Positions 1-8,095 of a DNA stretch of 41,713 nucleotides are shown piece after piece. Both the position numbers and the translations under genes were made by a program. The notes under the pieces are model-generated. The model ran no database searches. It was not told where the DNA came from and saw only the letters and a list, made by a program, of their open reading frames with translations. The stretch is from Candidatus Omnitrophota bacterium (GTDB taxonomy: Bacteria; Omnitrophota; Gorgyraeia; JAHIPI01). The stretch covers positions 1 through 41,713 of the forward strand of contig JADHVZ010000017.1 of NCBI GenBank assembly GCA_016783745.1, written 5' to 3'. Every line of letters begins with the position of its first letter. The first letter of the stretch is position 1.

Positions 1-1
1 T

Positions 2-1390
2 CCGGTAACAGAGGTTAGCACGGAGAGCAGCCTCTATTCGAATGACTACGGAACCTTCGTTATCTGGAGAACAGAATTCTCTGACGGCACAGCGGAACTC
101 TGGTATAGCTACTATCTCTCTAATGCGGGAGATGCACAGTATAGAGACGAAGATAAGTGGGTAACCGAGAAGCTCGACGCTGATTTTGGCGTTTTGCCCT
201 CATTTAACACAATTCCGAACGGAGACTATTTCAAGGTCGAGTTCACAAGCGGCACGCGTAAGATTACACGTCAAATAGAGGTATATTCCGCTCCTGAGAT
301 AACGTATATAGGTACTCCGGAGTCAAATATAGAAGGAAGCCCTATTGAGTTTGAGGTAAGGGCAAAGAACTTTAGGAATGATCTGTTAGACTTCTCCTGC
401 AGCAATATATCAGGTGCATCATGTGGCACCATAGGGTTCCGCACGCGCTTCTTTGAAACTGTTGGTAGATTCAGCTGGACTCCCGGCAAGGAAGCCGCGG
501 GGCCTGATGGCGCCACTTACACAGCGAGAATTTATGTGTCGGATGGTATTAATACTGTCTATCAGGACGTTGATATTTCCGTCGAAGACAAAAAGTGGCT
601 TTATGAGACGAGTGATGACGAACCCGGACCGATAGCCGACTTTGGCTACACTGTGCGCGGTTTTTATGTTGGTTTTAGTGATGGGTCATATCTCAGTGAT
701 GAGGAGGGATACGAGATAGACAGTTGGGAATGGAGTTTTGGAGACGGCAATTGTGATGACCCTGACGATAATATAAGCACAGAACAGAACCCGGGTCACG
801 AATACAGCGCACCCGGGACGTATCCCGTAAACCTTACTGTCATAGATGGTGGAGGTGTCAGAGACACAGCGATGGAATGGGTAGAGGTCAAATACCTCAC
901 TCCAACTGCGTGGTTCACTGCCAATGAAGGTGGGTTTACGGTAAGCTTTAATGGATCGCCAGGCAATGGCGCAGGTGCTATAGAATATTATGTATGGAGC
1001 TTCGGGGATGGTGAGACAGGCGAAGGCAAGGATGTTTCACACACCTATACGACAAAAGGCACTTACACCGCAACTCTCATAGCAGTGGGCTATGGAGGCG
1101 ATTCTGCTATGTACCAAAAAGATGTTACCGTAGGTCGCACTATATCGCTATACCAGGTGGAGGGCGGTCACATCGGCATAAGCAGAGGGTGGAAAACTTT
1201 CTATGAGCCCGGAGATCAGGTGATGGTATATGCGGTACCGGATGATGGTTGGTATTTTTACGAATGGCGGGGGCATGCATCTGGAACGGAAAATGTGATA
1301 GTAATAACCATAGGCGATGACGATGATATATGGGTCTCCGCTGATTTCGACCAATACGAAGACGACGAAACCGGCTACGGCAATGAATAG
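2..1390 (+). CDS. Secreted PKD-domain protein, C-terminal part (5' end outside window)
   Basis: The frame is open from base 2 to the stop at 1388-1390, so this is the end of a longer gene; no start is needed inside the window. Two PKD domains are visible, with WEWSFGDG near base 727 and YVWSFGDG near base 991, each followed by the usual H-Y/T-Y...GTY strand pattern. From about base 1140 the tail (GGHIGISRGWKTFYEPGDQV, then WYFYEWRG) resembles the InlB-type/Listeria-Bacteroides beta repeat found at the end of bacterial surface proteins. The last residues are very acidic. PKD repeats are beta-sandwich spacers in cell-surface or secreted proteins; the actual activity is unknown. The next PKD gene downstream has a similar architecture and lies in the same direction. 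Confidence 0.85.
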   Translation, partial: PVTEVSTESSLYSNDYGTFVIWRTEFSDGTAELWYSYYLSNAGDAQYRDEDKWVTEKLDADFGVLPSFNTIPNGDYFKVEFTSGTRKITRQIEVYSAPEITYIGTPESNIEGSPIEFEVRAKNFRNDLLDFSCSNISGASCGTIGFRTRFFETVGRFSWTPGKEAAGPDGATYTARIYVSDGINTVYQDVDISVEDKKWLYETSDDEPGPIADFGYTVRGFYVGFSDGSYLSDEEGYEIDSWEWSFGDGNCDDPDDNISTEQNPGHEYSAPGTYPVNLTVIDGGGVRDTAMEWVEVKYLTPTAWFTANEGGFTVSFNGSPGNGAGAIEYYVWSFGDGETGEGKDVSHTYTTKGTYTATLIAVGYGGDSAMYQKDVTVGRTISLYQVEGGHIGISRGWKTFYEPGDQVMVYAVPDDGWYFYEWRGHASGTENVIVITIGDDDDIWVSADFDQYEDDETGYGNE

Positions 1391-1470
1391 GGACCGTTTC
1401 ACCCTTCCCCCAACACCTTACCACGCAACGAGTTACGTGAGTAACCGGTACATCTTTTTATTCTCTTAAC

Positions 1471-1525
1471 AGTGGTTTAGGCAGTGGTTTAGGTTAAACC
1501 TAAACCAACTTAAACCGACTAAACT
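1471..1525. repeat. Hairpin with tandem-unit arms (TTTAGG type)
   Basis: Two tandem units AGTGGTTTAGGC and AGTGGTTTAGGT are followed by their complement in tandem (AAACCTAAACC, TTAAACC, CTAAAC). The centre GTTTAGGTTAAACCTAAAC is a perfect palindrome. It has the same design as the heptad hairpins elsewhere in this window. The rest of 1391-1528 shows no gene. Confidence 0.75.
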
Positions 1526-1528
1526 TTT

Positions 1529-1806
1529 TCATTTTTTCAGCTTCTCGAGCCAGTCTTTTATTTTCTTCTCGTAACCTATATCTGTCGGGAAATAATATTT
1601 TTTGCTTTTTTGCGCATAAGCCTGGTCTACATAATGCTTGTCATAACTATGCGCGTATTTATAACCCTCGCCATGTCCTAATTTCTCGGCGCCAAAATAG
1701 GAAGCATCCTTGAGATGAGTTGGCGCCTCTTGAGTCCTATTTTCCTTTATATCCTTAGTCGCATTCTCGATTCCCATATAGCAAGCGTTGCTTTTTGGCG
1801 CACATT
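1529..1806 (-). pseudogene. rarA 3'-end fragment (C-terminal about 92 residues)
   Basis: The minus-strand reading frame encodes a near copy of the C-terminus of the intact rarA at 6481-7794. Over the last 82 residues about 70 are identical, and both end in WLEKLKK. Homology continues upstream of the first Met as ECAPKSNACYMG, matching ACAPKSNAAYMG, up to about base 1806, exactly where a perfect palindrome begins. Nothing upstream resembles the AAA module, so this cannot be a working RarA. It is either the remnant of a duplicated rarA or a 3' piece carried by a repeat-mediated event. The ORF is still open, suggesting recent origin or gene conversion with the intact copy. Confidence 0.85.
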
Positions 1807-1846
1807 CAATTAGGGACGGAGCCTAATAGGGCTCCGTCCCTAATTG
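1807..1846. repeat. REP-like perfect palindrome
   Basis: CAATTAGGGACGGAGCC (1807-1823) and its exact reverse complement (1830-1846) flank a 6-base loop. It marks the truncation point of the rarA fragment. Sequences of the TAGGGACGG type are typical of REP palindromes mobilised by REP-associated Y1 transposases; none is encoded here. Confidence 0.8.
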
Positions 1847-1879
1847 ATTTGTTAAAGAAAAAAAAGGTGGATTGTAGCC

Positions 1880-1908
1880 ATTGACATATTACATTTAATA
1901 ATGTATAC
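1880..1908 (+). promoter_or_regulatory. Sigma-70 promoter of the PKD gene
   Basis: TTGACA at 1880-1885, a 17-base spacer, and TATACT at 1903-1908. Transcription would start near 1915, giving a leader of about 75 bases before the ATG at 1989. Consensus -35 with optimal spacing. Confidence 0.8.
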
Positions 1909-1988
1909 TTAATGGTTTGGAGAAAAGCGCTTTTTTTATTAGTATTTATTTATATCTTTTAAAATCTTGTGTAAAAAGAGAAAATACA

Positions 1989-4900
1989 ATGAAAACTAAA
2001 AGTCTCCCTAAGACAATTATACTAGCCCTATATCTACTGATAGGGGCTTTATTGTCTACGGCTATGGCGCAGAGTGATGAGTTTTGGGAGATCCAGGAAG
2101 GCCAGGAACTTGTAATAAACTTCGATGCCTATAACCCAAATGGTACAGAATTAAATCTATACATAGATGCTAGCGGCATAGAGAATGCGCGCTTACGATC
2201 AAATATTGCTAATTCAATTTTTGTTACGGCATTCGATCAAAACTCTTATGAGACTACCGGTACCTTTAAGTGGACACCTGCTCAGGGGTCTGCCGGCAGG
2301 TATTATCCGGTGATGTTAGTAGTTGAAGACCCGCAAACCCATTTCACCGATTACCAGACATTTGAGATCCTAGTCCTTGCCCCTCCAAGCACGCTCGATT
2401 TCTCCGGAGATGACCTGTCCGGAGATGCTCCGCATAATGTCAGCTTTACCGCAGACACCAACACTGACTTCGATACATATGAGTGGCAGTTCGGCGATGG
2501 GGGATCAAGCGTCGAAAAAGACCCGACTCACACATATACGAGTGCCGGAGCATTTGATGTCACGCTTACCGCGACCATGGCGGGCGAAGTACCGCGTATC
2601 GTTGAAAAAACAAATTATATCAATGTCACGAGTCCGGGCCCGGCTGCTGAATTCCGGGCTATAACATCGCGATCCGGAGCAACTCCTTTCAGCGTGGAAT
2701 TCAGCAGCGAAGAATCAACGGGTGACATCGAGATGTGGTTATGGAAATTCGGCGACGATGAGACAAGCAGTCAGCCGGATCCTACTCATGTTTATCGACG
2801 GTCCGGCGTATTTGACGTTGAACTTAGCATTATCGCGTATGACGGCCAGGTGGATGTTGAGACGAAACCGGGTTATATATCGACTTTTGCGCCTGCCCCA
2901 CATGCTGATTTTGAAGCATCTCCATTAAGCGGTGAAGCGCCGCTTACCGTGAATTTCAATAATAAGTCCGTAGGCGCGGACATTGAGTCTTTTGAATGGG
3001 ATTTCGGGGACAACACCCCTACAGAATCATCCCAGAACCCCACGCATACGTACCAGCGCGGCGGCACACACACTGTAACGCTCAGCGTAACAGGCCCTGA
3101 CGGTACAGATACAAGGACCAGGATAGATTATATTACCGTTACTCATTCAAGCCCCCAGGCGGATTTCAGCGCAAACGCTCCAAGCGGAGAAACAGTAGAC
3201 GGCGTAATAGAAGGAGTAGCCCCGCTTACGGTAAATTTTACAGATTTATCATACGGTGGCATCGATACATGGATCTGGTTATTCGGCAACGGCGATATTA
3301 GTACTTACCGGAATCCATCCTATCAATATAGCGATCCCGGCATATACACCGTAACACTTAAGGCATTAGGGCCTACCGGTTATGATGAAGTCACAAGAGA
3401 AGGTTTAGTGATAGTTCGAGACTCTACGCCGATCATGTCTGATTTTGAAGCATCTATACGAGACGGCATAGCGCCTCTTACCGTTAATTTTACGGATCTT
3501 TCAGGGGGAACAGTCAATAGATATCAATGGGATTTCGGAAACGGCGGAACAAGCACCCAAAGGCACCCTTCCGTCACATATCAGACACCCGGCACTTATA
3601 CGGTAAGCCTGGAAGTAAACGGGCCTAACGGCACAGATTCCCGGATAAAATCCGCGTACATAGTGGTAAGAAGCAACGTGCGGCCCACTATCACCATCAC
3701 CTCGCCAGAGGATAATACCGGAGTATCTGAACAGTATATAACTATCGCGGGTGAAATAACAGGCAATGACATTATAAGCGTAGAAGCGATAGTAAGCGCC
3801 GGTAATTTCACAGGCATCTGGTTACCGGCCGAAGTAAGCGGCAATAATTTTGAATGTACCATTGAAATACCTACGGATGGCGCGGCTGCGGTGATCATCG
3901 CGAGAGCGACAGACTCTTCCGGCTTTACGGCAATGGACAGCATTAGAGTGATATACGGTTATATGCGCATCATCGATCTACCCAATTATTATACGATAGA
4001 TGACAATCCCTATGGTTCATCAGGCATTGCCGTGGCGCAGAATATCCTGGACCTGATGCGTCCTGACCCGGATAGCCTCTTCCCGCTGGATAACGAGATA
4101 TATGATTACGGACATGGTTATAATCTGGATGAAAACGCCTCACTATCCGAGCTGGATCCCGAAGGTATGAAGCACGCCATGGGCCATTTTGATATCTATG
4201 ATACAAACGGGGATCTGACAGGATTCGGTGATCAGTTCCTTGGATATAATTTCAGCATTTTTTCAATGGAAGATACCGCGGAAGGCTTCGCGGAGTATCT
4301 GAAAGGAATAGTGCACTGGATGAGCTGGCCGATAATGGAAGGTAATTTCTACACAAGTGACGGAACTGACGTGGCGGATGAGCCTTACGCGCCGGTCGCG
4401 GTGCCTTTTTACGCGGATACAGAAGGATACAGCCGCTGGATAATCGCAAACGGGTGCGCAGCAAGCATAGACCCGTTTGAAGGGAAAAATCAACCCTGGA
4501 AATACGGCTACGAAGTCAATGATATTACCGTATATGGGCTTTTCCTGACAGATCCGGAGGCGGACGGTATAGGAGAAGATGTCTACATCTCATCCTCTGA
4601 GTTGAATGATTTCTTAAGGCCCATGCCGAGGGCCGCTATAAGCGGTAAGTACGGCTCTACAACGGGAGTAGACAAATACGCGGGTAAATATGTCATGGTG
4701 GCTGACCCCCCGGAAGAAGAATTCGATTTTGAGGTCACCATAGCGGAGCCGGCGGTCAATGAATCCACTCTCACGCTAATAGAGATAGCCGAATATGTCA
4801 ATAGCGGATCTACGGATAGCTACGCGAGACATCTCGTCGATAACGCGCTTGTGGTAAACCTGGAAGAATCTGAGGCAACTGCCGGCTTTTCAACTGACGC

Positions 4901-5372
4901 CGATTTAATAACTCTGTTTTCGCCTGACGCGTTAACTGAAGGCGCATCTACAATATCATGGAAGGATATTATCGATCCCATGCTCCTCCTGAATGAGGAT
5001 TTCAAGCAGGCTATAAAAGATTCGGTGGCCAGGGAATTTATAAAGGTGCACAGGCCGGATACCGGAAAGGATTATTATATAATTCCTTTTGATAAATTCG
5101 TAAAGGGGCGCTTCCTTTCATACGCGGCTATTCTCGTCGACGCTCAAGATGGGCATTTTATGCAGGCAAGTTATCTAAATGAACCCGCGCGATATTTACC
5201 GATGGGCGAAAGTGAGGCGATAGAAAAAGCTATTATCTTATATCCTGAGCTAAGAGATGAATACATGGAAGCGCGGTTAGTATGGAGCCCGGAAGGCCCC
5301 ACTAATTCGCCGTTTTACCCTTACTGGGAAATAACCTCAGGAGAAAAAATATATCATGTAATAAAAAAATAA
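1989..5372 (+). CDS. Secreted multi-PKD-domain protein, 1127 aa
   Basis: The start at 1989 is chosen because a Sec signal peptide begins there: MKTKSLPK, a hydrophobic stretch, then a cleavage site near AMA-QS. An upstream in-frame TTG at 1917 lies on the transcription start and is unlikely. After an N-terminal beta-rich domain there are five PKD domains, marked by WQFGDG (residue ~164), WKFGDD (~248), WDFGDN (~334), WLFGNG (~427) and WDFGNG (~511). A Big-like sandwich domain (RPTITITSPEDNTGV) follows. The last 470 residues (from ~657) are a globular region I do not recognise, with NPYGSSGIAVAQNILDLM and ANGCAASIDPF patches vaguely like C39-type peptidase folds but without a clear catalytic Cys near the first patch. 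Exported or surface protein; function unknown. Confidence 0.9.
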   Translation: MKTKSLPKTIILALYLLIGALLSTAMAQSDEFWEIQEGQELVINFDAYNPNGTELNLYIDASGIENARLRSNIANSIFVTAFDQNSYETTGTFKWTPAQGSAGRYYPVMLVVEDPQTHFTDYQTFEILVLAPPSTLDFSGDDLSGDAPHNVSFTADTNTDFDTYEWQFGDGGSSVEKDPTHTYTSAGAFDVTLTATMAGEVPRIVEKTNYINVTSPGPAAEFRAITSRSGATPFSVEFSSEESTGDIEMWLWKFGDDETSSQPDPTHVYRRSGVFDVELSIIAYDGQVDVETKPGYISTFAPAPHADFEASPLSGEAPLTVNFNNKSVGADIESFEWDFGDNTPTESSQNPTHTYQRGGTHTVTLSVTGPDGTDTRTRIDYITVTHSSPQADFSANAPSGETVDGVIEGVAPLTVNFTDLSYGGIDTWIWLFGNGDISTYRNPSYQYSDPGIYTVTLKALGPTGYDEVTREGLVIVRDSTPIMSDFEASIRDGIAPLTVNFTDLSGGTVNRYQWDFGNGGTSTQRHPSVTYQTPGTYTVSLEVNGPNGTDSRIKSAYIVVRSNVRPTITITSPEDNTGVSEQYITIAGEITGNDIISVEAIVSAGNFTGIWLPAEVSGNNFECTIEIPTDGAAAVIIARATDSSGFTAMDSIRVIYGYMRIIDLPNYYTIDDNPYGSSGIAVAQNILDLMRPDPDSLFPLDNEIYDYGHGYNLDENASLSELDPEGMKHAMGHFDIYDTNGDLTGFGDQFLGYNFSIFSMEDTAEGFAEYLKGIVHWMSWPIMEGNFYTSDGTDVADEPYAPVAVPFYADTEGYSRWIIANGCAASIDPFEGKNQPWKYGYEVNDITVYGLFLTDPEADGIGEDVYISSSELNDFLRPMPRAAISGKYGSTTGVDKYAGKYVMVADPPEEEFDFEVTIAEPAVNESTLTLIEIAEYVNSGSTDSYARHLVDNALVVNLEESEATAGFSTDADLITLFSPDALTEGASTISWKDIIDPMLLLNEDFKQAIKDSVAREFIKVHRPDTGKDYYIIPFDKFVKGRFLSYAAILVDAQDGHFMQASYLNEPARYLPMGESEAIEKAIILYPELRDEYMEARLVWSPEGPTNSPFYPYWEITSGEKIYHVIKK

Positions 5373-5397
5373 CGAAAGGAGCCTTACCATGCGAACC

Positions 5398-5496
5398 GGG
5401 GCACCTTGCTTTGTTCGAGAAGCTTTGCTCTAGCCCTCCAAGAAAAGAGTAAAGCAACCCCCCTCTCGGCTATTTAGCGGGGTGCCCCACCTTTTT
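5398..5496. terminator. Terminator between convergent genes
   Basis: GGGGCACC (5398-5405) pairs with GGTGCCCC (5481-5488). An inner stem is formed by TTGCTTT (5406-5412) and AAAGCAA (5451-5457). A T-run follows at 5491. It lies between the convergent PKD gene (+) and the thiouridylase-like gene (-). It is unusually large for an intrinsic terminator and may be a repeat element serving that role. Confidence 0.6.
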
Positions 5497-6505
5497 ATAT
5501 TTTACATTCGGCGATGACCTTTTCTCCGGCGGGTTTAACCGAAAAGCAGGCCTCCTCACCGCCGGCCCTATATTTGACCATACTTACCGAACCCTCGCCT
5601 TTAGCCTTAGAATAATGCGCCGTGATGGCACCCGCTTTTTCGATATCCTGATCCGTCGGCTGCCCTTTCAAGACAGTAATCGGGCCCGGTATATCCTTGA
5701 GTTTCAACATGATCTCTTTATCGGTTACGATCTCTTCAAGCCGTGAATTGTCGTCCTGATCGCGCCCGACGATCGCTTTTGTATTTTCCGAGAGCCTGAA
5801 ATGCCTCCCCACCTTTAAAAAATGCATCGCTTCCATAGTCAGGCCTTCATGCTTAAGCAGGTCCTTCAATCTTATCGTGAAAATCGGGTCAGTCAAAAGG
5901 CACCCCCCTGCCGGCGCCGGATAATCCGTCACTCCTAATTTTTTAGCGAGCTCCATCTGAGGCCTTCTGGAGCGGCCGCTTATATCATAAAGTTTTTCTC
6001 TATCAACCCAGCCTTTTTCTTCCGGTATGGTCGGTTTTAACAGCTTGGCGCATAATGGGCGCAGCAGATAGCCGGTAAGCCCGGTCTCTTTTTCGACGAG
6101 GTCGAGCATGGGTTTGCGCTGTGACATGGGCCGCTGGCCCATGACCTCTCCTGTCGCTATAAAAGAGGCGCCTGACCTTCTCATATATTCCCCCACCCTT
6201 TTCAACGTGTAGATCCTGCAGTCAACGCACGGATTAAAATTACTACCATAACCATAACTGGGATTTGTCAGGACTTTTATAAAATCATCTTCTATCCGGA
6301 ATGTAGTCAGCTTGATACCCAGCTTATCCGCAAAGCGCCTGGCGCGTGAATTATATTCATTATACACTCCGGCGTGAATAACACCCGTAAAATGGACCGC
6401 TTCTATTTCTATGCCCTGCTCCTGGAGAATACGCGCAGCCAGCGAGCTATCAAGCCCGCCTGAGATCATCACTAAAGCTCTTATTTTTTCAGTTTTTCCA
6501 GCCAT
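5495..6505 (-). CDS. PP-loop ATP pyrophosphatase, tRNA thiouridylase-like, with NFACT-R-like C-terminus
   Basis: The N-terminal half is a PP-loop adenylating domain: the motif SGGLDSSLAA is at residues ~15-24, and NPCVDC supplies the Cys pair seen in tRNA-thiolating enzymes (MnmA/ThiI/TtuA group). TGEVMGQRPMSQ follows. A further Cys lies in PAPAGGCLLTD. The C-terminal ~100 residues (HFLKVGRHFRLSE...VGRDQDDNSRL) resemble the NFACT-R RNA-binding domain found on this ThiI-like family. It is therefore expected to activate a tRNA base with ATP and insert sulfur, but the exact base is not determinable here. The start overlaps the end of rarA by 25 bases with AAAGGA ahead of the ATG, implying translational coupling. 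Confidence 0.8.
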   Translation of the reverse strand: MAGKTEKIRALVMISGGLDSSLAARILQEQGIEIEAVHFTGVIHAGVYNEYNSRARRFADKLGIKLTTFRIEDDFIKVLTNPSYGYGSNFNPCVDCRIYTLKRVGEYMRRSGASFIATGEVMGQRPMSQRKPMLDLVEKETGLTGYLLRPLCAKLLKPTIPEEKGWVDREKLYDISGRSRRPQMELAKKLGVTDYPAPAGGCLLTDPIFTIRLKDLLKHEGLTMEAMHFLKVGRHFRLSENTKAIVGRDQDDNSRLEEIVTDKEIMLKLKDIPGPITVLKGQPTDQDIEKAGAITAHYSKAKGEGSVSMVKYRAGGEEACFSVKPAGEKVIAECKI

Positions 6506-7794
6506 TCCTTTATTGTCCTTTCGTATCCTATGTCTGTCGGAAAATAGTATTTTTTTCTTTTAGGCACGTACGCCTGGTCCACATAATGGCCATCGTAACT
6601 ATGCGCGTACTTATACCCCACTCCGTGCCCTAATTTTTCAGCGCCGTAGTAAGAGGCATCTTTAAGGTGATCCGGCACTTCCTGAGTCCTGCCTTCCTTT
6701 ATATCCTTAGTGGCGTTTTCTATGCCCATATACGCGGCGTTACTTTTGGGAGCGCAGGCAATATAGACGGTCGCCTGGGCCAGCGGGATGCGCGCCTCGG
6801 GCAAGCCTACGAATTCGGATATCTGAAGCGCCGCATTCGCTAAGATCAAGGCCTGCGGGTCCGCGTTACCCACATCCTCGGCCGCGCAGATCACGATGCG
6901 CCTCGCTATGAACCGCGGATCCTCCTCGGCATAGATCATCTTGGCCAGCCAGTACAATGCCGCGTCCGGATCAGACCCTCTCATACTCTTAATAAACGCG
7001 GAGATCGTATCATAATGGCCGTCTTCGTCCTTATCGTATAAAACGGCCTTTTTCTGTATGGATTCTTCCGCTACCTTTAAAGTAAAGTTTATATTCCCTT
7101 TTTTGTCGGGCTTTGTAGTCATCGCCCCGACTTCAAACGCGTTTAGAGCCCTTCTGGCGTCACCGTCGGACAATTTCGCGATATGCCTTAAAGCGTCCGC
7201 GTCGCTATTTATCTTCAGATCCCCCAGGCCTCTCTCTTTATCGCCCTGAGCCTTTTTCAATATCGTCATGATGTCATCTTCTTCAAGGCTCTTGAATTCA
7301 AATACAAGCGAGCGGGAAAGTAGCGGTGACACGATCGAGAAAAACGGATTATGCGTAGTCGTACCGATCAGAACGGGATTACCTCTTTCGACATCGGGCA
7401 TGAGGACGTCCTGCTGGGCCTTGTTGAATCTGTGTATCTCATCTATGAAAAGTATGGTCTTCCTTCCGTCGATCTTTAAATTCTTTTTCGAGGCATCGAT
7501 ATGTTTTCTCACTTCCGCCACATTGCTGGCGACGGCGTTTATGCGGAAGAAATGCATCCTTTTCATCCCGGTGATGATGTAGGCGAGAGCCGTCTTGCCG
7601 CATCCGGGCGGCCCGTAGAATATAAGGGAACTAAGCCCGCCCGATTCTATGGAACGGCGGAGAAGTTTGCCTTCTGACATGATATGCGCCTGCCCCGTGA
7701 ATTCGTCGAGGTCTCTCGGCCTCATACGGACGGCAAGCGGCAGTGACTTTTCTTCTTTAAATATTTTAGCGGTTTCTTCCTGGAATAGGTCCAT
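6481..7794 (-). CDS. rarA: Replication-associated recombination protein A (MgsA/RarA AAA ATPase)
   Basis: 437 residues from MDLFQEETAKIF, the normal length of the family. The Walker A motif is GPPGCGKTALA, Walker B is ILFIDEIHRF, and sensor 1 is GTTTHNPFF. The C-terminal MgsA region has NAAYMGIENATKD and GYERTIKEWLEKLKK. RarA is a clamp-loader-related ATPase that acts at stalled forks with SSB. A longer reading frame upstream to 7926 exists, but it runs through a terminator and a structural RNA, so I place the start at 7794. The gene lies downstream of the 6S RNA, as rarA-like genes do in several phyla. A second C-terminal fragment of this gene lies at 1529-1806. Confidence 0.95.
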   Translation of the reverse strand: MDLFQEETAKIFKEEKSLPLAVRMRPRDLDEFTGQAHIMSEGKLLRRSIESGGLSSLIFYGPPGCGKTALAYIITGMKRMHFFRINAVASNVAEVRKHIDASKKNLKIDGRKTILFIDEIHRFNKAQQDVLMPDVERGNPVLIGTTTHNPFFSIVSPLLSRSLVFEFKSLEEDDIMTILKKAQGDKERGLGDLKINSDADALRHIAKLSDGDARRALNAFEVGAMTTKPDKKGNINFTLKVAEESIQKKAVLYDKDEDGHYDTISAFIKSMRGSDPDAALYWLAKMIYAEEDPRFIARRIVICAAEDVGNADPQALILANAALQISEFVGLPEARIPLAQATVYIACAPKSNAAYMGIENATKDIKEGRTQEVPDHLKDASYYGAEKLGHGVGYKYAHSYDGHYVDQAYVPKRKKYYFPTDIGYERTIKEWLEKLKK

Positions 7795-7810
7795 GGGATC
7801 ACCAAGCGGA

Positions 7811-7850
7811 AAAATTAACCCTGCCAATCGACCGGCAGGGCTAATTTTTT
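7811..7850 (-). terminator. Intrinsic terminator after 6S RNA / before rarA
   Basis: CCCTGCC (7819-7825) pairs with GGCAGGG (7834-7840), and A/T flanks extend the stem on both sides. A T-run follows on either strand, so it can act in both directions. On the minus strand it ends just 17 bases before the rarA ATG, so rarA expression depends on read-through or on a promoter I cannot see. Confidence 0.75.
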
Positions 7851-7869
7851 TATAACCCCCGCCATTGCC

Positions 7870-8053
7870 GCGGGAAAAGCTAATCTTATGAACCTGTTTA
7901 CTACAGGTGGGTGCCCTCCCGCACACTTTACGCTTCCCCAGTTAAGCCTAGACCTCGGGGCCTGCGCGCCGCATACGGAGTTAGGCTCCCTTTCTATATT
8001 TAATGGTTCAAGATTAGCTAAATTCCCTTTCGAGCATAGCAGGGAGCACTTAT
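7870..8053 (-). ncRNA. ssrS: 6S RNA (regulator of RNA polymerase), predicted
   Basis: On the minus strand, AGCTAATCTTGAACC (8019-8005) pairs with GGTTCATAAGATTAGCT (7894-7878), extended by GGGAA/TTCCC outside. This closes a rod-like RNA with a G/C-rich central part (GGGAGCCTAAC...AGGCTTAACTGGGG). A long closing stem around an open middle is the 6S RNA form that mimics an open promoter and traps the sigma-70 holoenzyme. The RNA expected from the promoter at 8060-8088 to the end of the stem is about 180 bases, the usual 6S length. Proximity to rarA is also a known 6S context (Bacillus bsrA lies near yrvN). The exact ends are estimated. No covariance model was run. Confidence 0.7.
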
Positions 8054-8059
8054 ACTATT

Positions 8060-8088
8060 ATTATATCACACTAACCTGTTGTGCGCAA
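8060..8088 (-). promoter_or_regulatory. Promoter for the 6S RNA
   Basis: On the minus strand TTGCGC (8088-8083), a 17-base spacer, and a perfect TATAAT (8065-8060). The start would be near 8053. It begins 7 bases after the pheT stop codon, so the RNA is its own transcription unit. Confidence 0.65.
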
Positions 8089-8095
8089 TTAGAAA

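Noticed and set aside
1140-1424. Minus-strand frames over the end of the first PKD gene
   Set aside because: They are shadows of the plus-strand gene, with no ribosome site and no recognisable domains.
7795-7926. N-terminal extension of rarA (44 residues)
   Set aside because: It runs through an intrinsic terminator and the 3' part of the predicted 6S RNA, and the family begins at MDLFQEE.
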